A stretch of DNA of 50,000 bases from contig CM022670.1 in NCBI GenBank assembly GCA_012295275.1, forward strand, positions 21,085,146 to 21,135,145. Reading direction: 5' to 3'. Below are positions 14,792 through 28,732 of the stretch, piece by piece (position 1 is the first letter of the stretch; each line of letters opens with the position of its first letter). The DNA is from Chrysomallon squamiferum (lineage: Eukaryota; Mollusca; Gastropoda; Neomphalida; Peltospiridae). The translations under genes and the position numbers were made by a program. The notes under the pieces were generated by a model. It worked only from the letters and a program-made list of their open reading frames with translations, ran no database searches and was not told where the DNA came from.

Positions 14792-16452
14792 AATACAAGG
14801 TTTAAAAAGAAGCAATTTGTCCACATTTAAAGTAAAGATACATTAAATCCTATTATGTTAAACCGGGTGTTCCAATACATTTCTTTTCAGATAGAAATTA
14901 CAAAGAAAAGCAATTTGCACTTATTTAAAATCCCCTATATTATTAGTAGATGGTTCACAAATTACCTTTAACTGAAGGTTTCAACACAAAAGAATCTGGA
15001 TTTGTTTTAAAAATTTGTTTTTAGAAATCTCAGGACCACCAAGACATTGCTGACTCTAACAATTAAAAAGAAAAAAAAAAGAAAAGAGAACAAAAAAGAA
15101 AGGAAAGAAACAGAAAAGGACCATCCATATTTATTAATAGGCTGTTGATTTCACAAGTTACAGAATTTTAAAATTATTTCATTTTATTCAAAAGAAAATT
15201 CCCATACCACCCACATCCCTTGTTCTACAGCTATTAATGCAGCTAATTTATAATTATTGTAACTCTTTCTTCTTTATATAACAATAATAGTAATAAAAAA
15301 AACACTTTTTAAAAAGATAAAAACAATTAAATAAAAAAATAAAAAAAATAATTACAATGGAAAAATATCCTGCCATTTCTAATTGTTATCTAAACTTGCA
15401 ACATATTTTCAGTAATTTTTAGTTGGAATTTCTAATTTTTGCACTATATCAATAATTGTGATGATTTTTTTTTAGATATTCAGAGATACAGATAGTCATA
15501 TATAGATATACAGACAGAAAGATAGGAGAAAGACAGATAAAGAGAGCCAAAGAGAAAGTTAGAAATGACAAATGCACTGGAAACTGTTTATTAGTAAAAA
15601 ATAATAATTTTAACATGTAAATAATTAAATGCGATAAATAAAGTATTATCAATTGGTGGCTACTGGAATGTGAAGAGTACTAAATTCACACTATGAATCA
15701 GGCAGGTAATCTGTATGGAATTTCCACAGTTAAAGTGTACAGATAAGAGAAACAGGTGGCTCACTGGCTCTTAGGTAATTACTCTCAGATTATCAACTAT
15801 GTGAAGCTATTTGTTCATGTTAATATTTCTGTGTAGTCCTAGTAATATTATATATACTATGTTAAAGCATACCTAGAATAATCCTACTGAAGTTTTGTAT
15901 TTTCTGAGAGATGATTTTTGTTTTTCCTGACAAACAGTTCAGTAACAATACTAACAATTATATACAAACTGTTGTTTTTATAGCTGAAGCATACCTGTGA
16001 CGACCATAATAAATCCTTTTATACACACCTGGACCAGAAATGCTATAAATGGAAAATTCAGTGAACTGATAAACCCATATGCAATAATATGATGCTAAAG
16101 AGCATACAGAATTTTTCGGCAGTGCAAAATGATGTAGTGTGTAATAAAATTAAAGCACCCCATAGAAACCTTAAAAGTGCTTTAGGCAGTACAGTGTCTA
16201 ACAAATACAGTGCAATTAAAACAATTTTATGGTTTGAGCATGTTTAAAATGGTGGAAGTCTTTACAAATGCTGATGGCAATAAAATGTTTTTAAAAATAA
16301 TACTGACAACAGTGTGTTCAGCAATAGAATGAGTATGAACAAAGAGAAGAAAATAATTCTATGAGTTTAGGTTTTACAAAACGTAAGAAAATGGTGAAAT
16401 CAAGAACACAAAAGACATGATTACACAGAAAGAGGAAAAGAAGGATAAGGAC

Positions 16453-16532
<80 letters not shown>

Positions 16533-17845
16533 AAAACATTAGAGAAAAAAAGGGTAAGGAATAAGAAAGAGAAAGCCAGGGCAGACAGACTGAATGAAAT
16601 GAAAAGAGAGACAAGAAAGACAGAGAGACATACAAGTAACATTTAACAGATGAACACACTGATGTATGAAAAAGCCATAAAAGTGGTGATTACTCCCAGA
16701 CAGAATTCTGATGTGAGAGATAAAATCTGTTTTGTCTCGACTCCCAATCTCTGTAGAGACAAAACAGTTTGAGATTCGACTGATATGTACAAAGATACAT
16801 AAAACAGCCTGTAGGGAGCATGCAGTCACTCAGGCATGATGAGTTCCAGGATCCAGTCTCCTCATTCATTCATGGGATGTGTACAAAGATATATAAAACA
16901 GCTCTGAAATGACCTTGGTATGAGGTAACCTTAGTGTGATGAATTGTAAAATCAGTGCTCCATGTATTCCTTTATTCATTCATTTAAGAGTAAAAAAAAA
17001 AAAAATAAAAATAAAAATAAAAAAATAAAAATAAAAAGTAAAGTTCACAAAGGCAACTGTAGATAGTGAACACTATGGTCTTTAGCATCAATTCTCCTTG
17101 GCATGTTTAAATATGTAATATGGTATAAAGATTTGTAAAACCCTATCCTTTGACTTTAACGAAAATAAAGCTTAGTTGTGAATGGTTGCTGTAGAAAATC
17201 TTGATTTCTTTAATTTATGAAAATACAGAGTGAAGTTTAAACTTAAAACCCTGTTGTAAAGTTATCAAGAATGGAAAGGAAGGAAGGAAGGAAGGAAGGA
17301 AATATTTTACTACGCACTCAACACAATTAATTTATCTTTATATAGTTGAGGACCAATCAGGTAATAGGACAGGAAACTTACTCTTGCTACTTCATATTCT
17401 ATTCTTTCCAGTTAGCAGCAAGGAATCTTTTATATATACCATCCTGCAGATGGGGATGAAACATACATACAATGACCTTTATTAGACCAGTTGTGAAACA
17501 CTGGCTGTAATGAGAAATAATTCAGTTTGGTGACCTATCACATATTAACTGGATGCTACACCACTAGAGTATGATGTGTCATAATCCTCAAGAGAAAGTT
17601 TATTCATTCTTAGATATTGTAAATGATAGAACAGTCCCATCCTGCAGTGTTAGTTAATCAGTTCTAGTTTAATGGAACAAGAATTAGCCTGAGGAATGAT
17701 TGGTTACAAAGTTAATTCATCTTGGTGCATTCATTCATCTGTTCAAACAAAACGTTTGATAATTAATTTAAAAATTTGACACTTATCAAAGTAAGTAAAG
17801 TACTTAATATAAATAAAAAGTTAAGAAATGACTTGTTAATATATG

Positions 17846-17891
<46 letters not shown>

Positions 17892-18330
17892 TATAATTTA
17901 TAAAGAATTAACCATCTTTTAACTCGTTTTCCTTACCACAAAAATCCACACACTGTAAAAACAATGTAATAAATTAATACCTAAACAAGGCCTCGAAGAG
18001 AAAAAATAAAAAAAAATAAAAAATAAAAATCAAAGGATGAACTTGGCATTTAGCCACCCATAAATATGGTGGAATGTTCTGTTCCTGTTGTGAGCCAATG
18101 AGAACGCGGCTGACAGCCCTGTTGTTCACTGAATGAACCGTTAGAGTAACATCCTGACATACCTCAGTAATATGAATCAAGACTGAGGCGAGCTGGCACA
18201 CACCAGCAAAACCACACAAAGCTTTCAGCTCATTTTCTTAATGAATGACTCTCACTCTTCTGCCAAACTGTCTGTATTGAATTATTTTTTCTGTGTAGTA
18301 ATAGTTAACACCATTTTTTAAATTTTTTTA

Positions 18331-18373
<43 letters not shown>

Positions 18374-19903
18374 TAAATTACCAACTGAAAAATACTTACA
18401 TATGTAACAATATACACAGGTAATGAAAATTTATCTTGTATGTGTAATTTGTTAAAACAGAAAAATATTTATTACGTATTTAATGATTGTAATATAGGCA
18501 ATTAAAATGTACTGTTTATGTATAGATTGTTAATTGAGAAATTATTTATCATGTGTGGGTTAAGTTGTGTATTCCTAGAGTTCATCATATTGAATGTTAA
18601 TACACTGAAATGTTATTTTTATTTTATTATTCAAAGAGATAAGGTATGTGTGTCTGTACGTGTGCATATGTGAAGTATTATTAAGTGTACTGTTTTACAT
18701 ATTTACATACAAGTGTATGTCAGCTTTATATGTGTGCACATGTGTTTGTGCATCTGTGTCTCTGTTTATGTTATTATACTGTGTATCTGATATGGAAGGG
18801 AAGCAGTGTACTGAAGAGGAGAGATCCTGTAATCATACTTGCTTCGTTATTAATGTCATGCCCAAAGTTCTATTTAAGAATATATTTATTCAATACTTTA
18901 AAAAAAAAATCGTAAATGGCATTAAAAAAGAAAGAAAAACTAATTTTTTTTTGTTGTTGTAAAATTGTAATAAATAATTAAAAATATTAATAAATAAAAG
19001 AAAAATCATAAACATGACTATGAATTAAAGGATATAAATGAAGCAGAAAGATTAAGTAAATAATTTATAAAAAGAAAATTATTTTTCCTTTTCTTTTCTC
19101 TCTCTCTTTTTTATGTTTTTGAAAAACATTTAAATGATGATAAATTGGGGTAGCTGCAAGAGTACAACTTTGTCGACGTGCAGAAAAGCAGTTTTTTTTC
19201 ACTTATACTTTCTCCTCAGAAACCTTTTGCCTCGAATGTAGTAAGCTGTCAGCAACTGTAATCTCTCTTATATTTTCTCATCTACATTTTAGAGTGGTTT
19301 CATAACCCTGTCAGATATCCACAACACAAATTATGTGAACAGACATTTATAAATCCTTTCTAATCCCCCACTTCCAACCTGAACCACCATCGCAACAGAC
19401 TTAGTGTTACAACGTGCTAAGCAAGTTCAAGAGTTTAATCTCTCCTAAAAATGTTTCTAAATTAAATCAGAATTTTTTAATTTTTTTTTTTTTTTTTTTT
19501 AATGGGTGTTCCGTAGTTCTATTTCTATTTCAGTGCATATGTTCACATCTTGTTTAACAGATGTTTAAATTCAACAATGAAAAATATTGTAGTACTAAGG
19601 TAAAATAGGTATCATAACAATCATAACAGTGTACTCGAGATGTTTTTGAAGAAGTTATTTCATGGTGTTATGTAAAATGTTGTTCTGTAGAAATAATAAT
19701 TCCACGATAACCATTTTAATATACAAAAATTACATCAAAAATATTCTGAATTGCTTGATTTTGAAATTTATTTACAGGAATTTCTTATTTTAAAATATAT
19801 TTTGGTTTAACCATCAGAATTATTTTAAAAGATGCATTTTAATTTTTAATACATAGAGCTTACATCATCAGTTAGCTTTTAAAATGAGAGAGAGAGAGAG
19901 AGA

Positions 19904-19942
<39 letters not shown>

Positions 19943-21930
19943 GCACAGTGAGTGTATCACAGCAGAATGAGAAACTAATGTAGTGGGAATAAAAAAGATG
20001 ATACAAATATAGAAAAAAATCATTTAGATACAGATATACATTAATTAAGGAATATTTTTTTTATTTATGGTAGAACTAACTATTTCTCTGTATGGTAATA
20101 AAAATGTATTAATACAATACATCAAACATCTGTAACAAAAAGAACAACGTACAGCAGTATTGAGTTAATAGATTTTTAAAAATCTCGTAGTCTTGTTCAA
20201 ACTGAACAGAGTGAGACAGGAAGAGTGGAGAAAAGAGAAACACAATGAAACAGCCTGCGTGTGGACTCTCACTGCCCTGGCTGTTTGACCAACAAACCAC
20301 GGGGCAAACCATTTTCTTGACACGAGGGGATCTCCAAAGAAGTCACATATTGTTTATGTAAGATTAACAGATTATCCAATTACAGGATCAGTCAATATCC
20401 ACAATGCTATCAGAATGTTCCATGTTTTTGACATGTGGCAGGGGTGTCTCAGGTAAAATAACAACAGGTGGCACACACACACACACACACAGTCACTAAT
20501 AGTTTTTGAATTTTTGTTCATTGTAGTGTCTCATAATTAGAAAAGAAAATCAAATAAATTTAAGATCAGAATCTGTGTAAGGAAATACATAATTATTAAA
20601 TACAAACTGTTGTAGCTACATTTCTAGTATTTTTATTTTCAAAATAGCATACTTGTAAGATTTCTTTTCACAGAATTATAAAAATATATAATTTAAGAAC
20701 CTTCATTTTTAAAAATTATAATCTGTTATGGTAATTGAAACTGTCCAAGTTTAATCATGTTTAAATTCAAAACCTGCTGCAATTTGAAAATACTTCACTT
20801 TAATGTACCTTTTGACAGTCAAGTAAGTACATACCATATGTTTTTCAGGAGCAAGCAAGGAGCAATGAGGTTAAAGAGAAATCAGTTTAAAACTTTCAAT
20901 GAAGAGGATTCATCTTGGCACTCTTTATGGACTTGTTTACATAGATAAACTGAACTATATTTTAATTATGTTTTTAACTGCAATTATTCTTTACAAAAAT
21001 TGGCTATTCATGCTGATCAGTATTTCATTACCACTATATACTAACTAACCATCAGAAATAACCTTATCCCATCTGTATTATGATCTTGCCTTTCACCCCT
21101 CAGCAATTTACTAATAATAGACTCAACCAACTCTTTTAAACAGCAGGCTTTTTGGCTATAATTTGTGGCCACCTGTAGATGACTGAATCAGGCCAATTGT
21201 AAGCTTCATTCCGATTGGTCGAAATGTAAGCCAGGCAGTCAAGATTGGCACCCCTCTCTCCCATGGTTGAATGGTGTCCAAACAGCTTAGGAAGTTGTCA
21301 ATGAAAACCACAAAACTGCCCTAAGGCAGCCTGTGGTCAGATATTCCATTTGGCAGTAGCTGACCACACTTGGCTGGTGTCCAGCGCTGTGGAGTGAGTT
21401 AAAGAGTCAATAACGCTGTGAGACCACTTCATGAATGAATGCCATTAACATACTTTCCTTCACCTGTCTGCTTTTACCTACATACTTTAATAAACTGTTT
21501 TTCTGGTACTAAAGATCTTTTAATATGCAACTCTATAAAGTTCTGTATTATAATATCTGGTTTCAAATAAACAAATAAATAATAATACTGTAGTTAAATA
21601 CTAAGAGATTAAATCATATTTTTATAGACACACATGTAGGTACAGTGTTATTTGTTATATACATATTTAGTTTTATGAACACCTGTCTGTCTGTCTATCT
21701 TCCTGTAAGCATATCTCCTTATTATCTGTCTGTGTTTTTTTGTGTAACAGTTTTGGAATAACACTAAATCTTTACACATTTTTTTAGTGTTAAAATTTAC
21801 TTAAATGTATCTGCATGAAATATTTCGTTTTTGCTATCAAATGGCAATTATTATTATTTAATACAAGATTATGAGTGTGTTTGTGTATACATGTCAGATA
21901 TAGTGTTTAGTTGTGTGTTAGGAAATCTGC

Positions 21931-21964
<34 letters not shown>

Positions 21965-23709
21965 TTGTATATATGTCACTGCAGTTGGTATATGTGCGTA
22001 CATGTACTGTCTACGTAACAAATAATCTGCTTATTAAGTGAGAAAAAGAGAAAAATCACAACAGATCTGACTATGTCAACTCTTTGGTGACAGCATTAAA
22101 AACATTCAACAACGTTTCTATAAATCCCTTCAAATCCCAATTGGCTCCACTGAAAGGCAAATACCGGCCATTCACAGATTAACCCAGGATTTCATAACCG
22201 TGTCTAAATCCTTGAAAAACACGACCAGAGCCAATACCTTTTGCTAGCACAAGCTACACTACCTGAGCCAGGTCGCCACAGACAGCCTGCCAGCCGAGCA
22301 AACAAGAATACTTGTCATACAGATCAATCTAGGACCATTCAATAAAAAGATATGGCAGGGGTGAGCCCTGGGGTCAGAGGTCAACATGACAACCCATTAA
22401 AAGAGCCCTTAAGCGCGTATCCTCTGTTTGCTGAGGGCTCTGATTTTCATCTTAGTATGTAACTGGCGCTGTAAGCTCTCAATAGGTAGTATCGTCCCGT
22501 GAAATTTATCTTGGAAAGTAGCACATTTTGATGGTTAGCCGGATTAAAGGGAAATGGAAAACATTTCAATTTGAAAACTTGGCATAAAAGAAGAATGTGG
22601 ATTGTTAATATTACTCAGAAAAACAGCTGTAACAAAAATATAACTTGTATGTTTATTGTGGTCATGATATTAGCAGCAGCTGTACAATCATCATTATCAT
22701 ATTCATCATCATCATCATCATCAGAGCAAAATTAGAAAAATATGATAAAATATAAGTAAAAAGTAATAAAAAAATAATAATAAAAAGAATTATCTCCTCA
22801 AACTTCCAGCATCATTCAATTTTTGAAAAACTCAAAACATATATCATCCTTGTTCTAAGTAAAAAGAGTTTATTTTAATTTAAAAGTGAATCTCAGACTT
22901 ACCTCTCGAGATGGAACACAGATAGGAGTCCCCTCCTTCAGGAAACCAGCCTCCACAGACACTCCTACCACTATAGGGTCTCTCGAATTAAAAATAAACT
23001 GGGGCAAAATGCGCAATTTGCATGGAAATACAGCAATATGTTTGAACTCCTCTTGTTTTTTCTTTTTTTGTTCATCTCTGTACTCCATGAAACGGTCAAA
23101 CAAGTGATAGATAATGTCAGCAGTAAATATTTTCACTCCAAGACTTTCAGCAAGTTCCTGAGCATCACGTTCCACTTTGACATCAAATGCTAGAATCACA
23201 GCATATCTGAAAAAAAAAATAAAAAAAATATAATAAAATAAATAACAATTTATAAAATGACAACATTAAAAATGTTGTTTGTTTTTACTGGTGAGCTTTT
23301 TAAAGAGTAGAAAACAAATAAAATTTAAAATCAGCGAAGTAAAAATATAGAAAGAAAAAAGAAATGAAAACGACAAAAAAAAGAAGAAAAAAAAAGCCAC
23401 ATTTTATTGCTGAGCTTTAAAAAAATTAAAAAATAAATTTATAAAAAGGAGTAGGAAAATAAATCCAATCCAAGAAAAAAAAAAAAAAAGGAAAAGGTAA
23501 GAATAAAAAAAGAGTATTTTATGAAGCTATTAAAAAACAAGCATCTTCCCATGAACCAGCATTTAATATTCTTTTCTTCTGCTTTTTAAAACAAAAAAGG
23601 AAATGTGATTAATCCAGTTAGATCAAATTCACAAAAAACAGAAAAAGAAAACTTTCAAATATCACCAATAAATAAATTATGCAATGAAAAAAGAAAGGTG
23701 GGGAAAAAA

Positions 23710-23742
<33 letters not shown>

Positions 23743-26700
23743 AAAGAAAGAAAAGACAAGAAAAGCAGAATAAATGCAAAAACAAAACAAATAACCCTCT
23801 ACTCAAAGAGCATTAAAGTAAATCAGACTGTTTTAGTTATGACATAAATTCTAAATAGTTTTATTGTGGAATGAACAACTACTTAGTGACACTTAACACA
23901 TTTTAATATTAGACTCTTCTCAGGTTTCAGACATTTGGTTCAATTTATGTTATTTGGTGGGGTTTTTCTAACTGCAGGTATTTGGCATAAATAAATTGAC
24001 ACACACACACATACAAACATACACACACAAGTATCAAGTACTAATTTTAATAAATAGTTGATAGGTTTGAAGTATACACAATCATGATGAAATCTGAATT
24101 CTGCTGTTACCCCTGTACAGACCTATTGATGCCTATCACTACAAAGGGATCTTTTAAATGCAGCACAGAGGAAGATGCACAATGCAGCATTTAATACACA
24201 GACTGTCAGACTTCAGCTTTATGGCAAATAGCCCAACAAAGAAGAATCAATCTTGTGACCTCTCACATTTCAGCCCAAACATTCAGCCTGATGCAGTTAA
24301 CACTCAGATCTATGGAAATATAATTAATTAACTGAGACCTGCAATTTAGATCTTCATTACAAAGAAAAACCAGGATGGGCATACCGATGACCACGTGAGG
24401 TGTTTTCTGATCATAAAATATTTACAACTGTTTGACCACTCCAAAACACGAAACCTTTCAGCTTTATTTGCTTTCTTCATTAAAGAGCACACCTGTTCCT
24501 TTATATAATCCACTCCCATGAAAAGGATGAAGTTCTGTTCCTGTTTCTTTTTTCTTGTTTAAGACCTTATCAGAATTATTGTTATTAAGGATCTGCAACC
24601 TAGAAATTAAGACTAATTCTGTTCTCTAAATATACAGACAGGAACTTCATACGTTCACTTCAGCTTTAATAAACTATTAAATAGTGTAATAATTACCACA
24701 GATTTACATAATTAAATAAACAATATCTCAGTGTAGAAATATTTAGCAGCAATTCTTCTCAGTGGCTTTTTTGTGCTCCTTGTTGAAACTGGTCATTTAC
24801 GTTTTATTTTGAATTCTCTATTCATGCTTCATATGTCTGTTTGTAAGAAAAGTGTCTCTCTCTGAAAATCATTTACTCAAATTACACATGAAGTATATTA
24901 AATTAACAAATATCATATTTTGTTTTCATTTTTTTTCATCTATTCAAATTTTCCTGTATCATCAGCTGTTTTACCTTAAACAAACAACAAGTAACAAAAC
25001 AGACTGTGGATCACCGGACGAACCTTAATCAAGAGAAGAATAGCAATCGCAGCAGCAGGGCAAGAATTACTTGAACAGAAATAATTCAGTTTTCAGTATT
25101 AATGAATGTCTGGCTCGGTAATTAGGTGTGGGTGTGTTCTTGTGCAAAGTAAACCTTTCTACCAGTCACAGGTGTGGGAGTGCTCCATGTAGGGGTTAGA
25201 AAAGATGAATTATTTAACAGTGGAAACACAATCCTTGCAAGGATAGGCTAGACGGATGAGTGGAACAAACAGCTGATGTAATATTTATTTCTGGTTTAAT
25301 TACTTGATGGAAATAAAAGTGATTTGATGGGTAAAGGTAATAATGATAATGTCAATACTGTTATTACTATAAACAGTACAACTATTGTTACTTTTATGAT
25401 AATAATGATGTTGATGATGATGATAATCTCTTATGAATCCAAGTTATGTAATTTAGAAATAAAAACATTTTCACACTTGTGCTTATGCACAAATAATATT
25501 AAAAATAATAAAGTGTTTAGAGATTTAAATCATTAAAAACAATTTAAAAAATACAAATAATAATACAAAATAAATAAATAAGAATTAGAATGACAACGAT
25601 GATGATGATAATAGTAATAATAAAAATAAGTTGGGTGTATTTAGCTTCATTGAAGATAGTTATATTCATTTTTGGAATGTTTAAGAAACAACATTGCTAT
25701 TTACCAATATGAAGGAGTTAGGTAACAAAGTATACACTCACTGACTATCATGTTCTAACATAACTGATGCTTTCATGATGTCTTTCTTGTGAACAGGACC
25801 AATGTTGATTCCAGCATACTGAAAATAACAATAACAGCTTAGAATTAAATAAAATAAATTAAACAAACTCAAAAAAAAGAAGAAAAAAAAAGTAAAATAA
25901 TAATAATAAAATAAATTTAAAAAATGTATATTATTTTCAGAAAATATTTTTTTATTTTTAAATTAGAATATCTGTAGGTTACATTACATTTGTCCTATGA
26001 AAATTATGTAATAACACTTTTATTTTTAAAATAAAAAGTAACTATTATTTACTGGTATTTTGGAAGTTCTTAAGAATTCCAATAAGGCCTCGAGTGATCC
26101 AAGAGTTGACGCCTGAACGAACACGCCACGCTCAGTGACATTGATAGAATTGAGCACTTCTGCTAATGCATGGGCTAGTTCACTCTGAAAAAAAAAAAAA
26201 AAAAAAATTATATATCACTGTGTGCATATGTGTGTGCATATGTGTGTGCATATGTATGTGTGCATATGTGTGTGTGTATGTATGTATGCACATATGTATG
26301 GGTTTGTAAATATATAGGGGTAGAATTTTTAAAAAATTTTATGGAAAGGTTTATTTGGCTTTTTCATTTTAAAAGTTAAGAACAACTGAGATACCTAATT
26401 AATGTAACACTGAAAAGTATTACTTGATTACCCAATATGGCAGTGTCCATGTTGTTGTTTGTGTAGTCAACATTTATGGGAAGGGGACATGGATAAAGCA
26501 CATAAGACTGAGTTTTAAAGCCAAATTTTGAGGCACCAAGGCAGGTAAGGAGGGAAAATGTGGCAACAGCCATTGATGCCATGGAAAAAGTCAAACCCTG
26601 AAAATATATATGTAACTTTGTATCTGTGTATTCATTTATTCATGTACGTATTTTTTAACACTGAAATGAATATAAAAATAGAAACAAAAAGTTCATCTTT

Positions 26701-28653
26701 GAAGTCCTACATTGACTGGCAAACTGACAAAACTTCACAAGTCATCACACCTCTGTGGCTCACAGTCATTACCACCTGACAATGTCCACTTCACACCAGC
26801 TGTGTGGGCAGTCACCAGTTCCGGTATTTACAATTTTTTTATGTGACACGTGACAACACACATTTCTACAGTGTGACACTAGCTGCGTACAATGTTTGGG
26901 TCACAACTTCTGACAACTCTTTCTGGTTAGGTGATAAACAACACAGTTATGATCTTCAAGTTTACTTAATTATTTTTCAAGATAAGTAATTAGGAATATT
27001 TTTGCAGTCAATTATAAAAGGTGTGTCATAGTTTTTAGTTATTTCAGGTATGTTACTGATGCTGGTTTAAATTATGAGCAACAAAATAACAGGTGTGAAG
27101 TAAATATACAAACTTTGAGTATAGAGGTGACCTTGAGATTCCAGTAAGACTGAAATACTGGTGGACATTTGCATTAAAATTTGTTAATGCTAATTGCTAA
27201 TATATACATACAGACACACAAATAAAGGAAATGAAAATAATAATAATAAGTATTCACCTTGTAGTATTCTATCTCGTCAGAATTTCTGGCGACATACAGG
27301 GGCAGTCCTGCCAAAGCTTTCTCCAAGTCTTTGGCAATGATCTTCACACCCTGAGCTGCCTTGATTTCTTTGTGATGTTCAAACTGATTCTGAAATGGAG
27401 CAACACAAATTTTTATACGTATCATCTGTGTAAAAATATTTCATAAATACTATAAAGTATAATCAAGTGAACAGTAACCCAAGCCTTTCTTTGGATATTC
27501 ATCTGTATTTATTTTTAGTTCAAAATTATCTGATTTAAAAAAGAGAAAAATAGTAAGAGAAATGAAAGAAGTACTGATTAACATCCTTTTGTTAATCCTG
27601 TTTTAACTAACAAAACCCAGAAAATATATGCTGAAGGTAACTTTAAAAACAGCAATAAAAATTCCACAAGGTGCTATTAATATTTTTTTCTAACCACTAT
27701 TGATGTTTTCATCTGCCTTCAGGCATAGTAACTAATTTAATAAATTCTAGTATATACATTTCAAATATACATAAAACATTCTGTATATAAATATATAAAT
27801 AATAATAATAATAATAAATAAATAAAAATTAAAATTAAAATTAAAATTAAAAATTAAATTAAAAACAAAAGTATTTCATGTAAATAATATTTTTTTCTTC
27901 TACCATTCCATCACTTCAACAGTTACCTTGACCCGCATTTCTTTCATTGGCTGAGGCATCAGAAGTCCTCTGATCTGAGTAGTGATTGGTCCTTCAGTCC
28001 CTGCTATCACAATTGTGTCCCCTTCACTCAGTTTGCCATTAACTAGAATCACATCCACCGTAGTACCCAAACCATGAATAGCTTTCACCTGCAAAACAAA
28101 ACATATTATTAATTATTTACGTTTAATGAAATGGCTTCAATGAAAGTCTATTTAATTTGAGAAATAATAAACATATTTTTTCTCTATATTATCTTATAAT
28201 TTTTTTTGGAATTTTTAAAATTTTTAATATATTCAAAAACTCCCTAAGTCAGCAGAAATAATAATAATATTAAGTTACCCTTGGGCAATTACAATCTTAT
28301 TGTTGGTTTACATGCAACAGGCAATTTATTTATTTATAAATTTTAAAAAAAAAGGGTCTGTGCCACACTGTTTGTCTCATGTGTTATTACTCTCTGGGCT
28401 CCTGCCAAGCAATGCCCTGTTGCTCTATAATTAACAGTTGTAAGTAATAGCTTTATCAAAGGCCATGCAAAGTAAAGGTTTTTTTTTTTTTTTTTTTTCT
28501 AAAGGAAGATACACATATATAAAAATCCACACATTTAACATGTGGTATGTGACAGCAATTTTTGTCACAAATCAAGAGAAATAAAATTAAAATGAAGTAA
28601 AGAATTAGAACTAAAATGGTGAGAAAAAAATCAATATAAAAAAAGAAAAAAAG

Positions 28654-28732
<79 letters not shown>

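Larger units (their letters stand above)
12522..22902 (-). other. eIF5B intron 23 (10.4 kb)
   Basis: The largest intron. It carries many microsatellites, a decayed repeat copy at 17400-17580, a hairpin and a diverged duplication near 16.7-17.0 kb, and complex, more GC-rich patches at about 13900-14240, 18000-18230, 20200-20480, 21060-21440 and 22080-22560. No nested protein gene was found. Confidence 0.7.
23207..25741 (-). other. eIF5B intron 22 (2.5 kb)
   Basis: Contains a 28-A run, a decayed repeat copy at about 24110-24310 and a complex patch at about 24990-25290. The rest is AT-rich. Neighbouring introns 19 (27390-27926), 20 (26185-27257) and 21 (25819-26052) hold AT-rich sequence, a GTGTGCATAT minisatellite and a moderately complex stretch at 26700-26990. 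Confidence 0.65.

Noticed and set aside
22688-22722. TCATCA repeats as snoRNA C boxes
   Set aside because: They form a TCA microsatellite. No matching D box and terminal stem at snoRNA distance was found.
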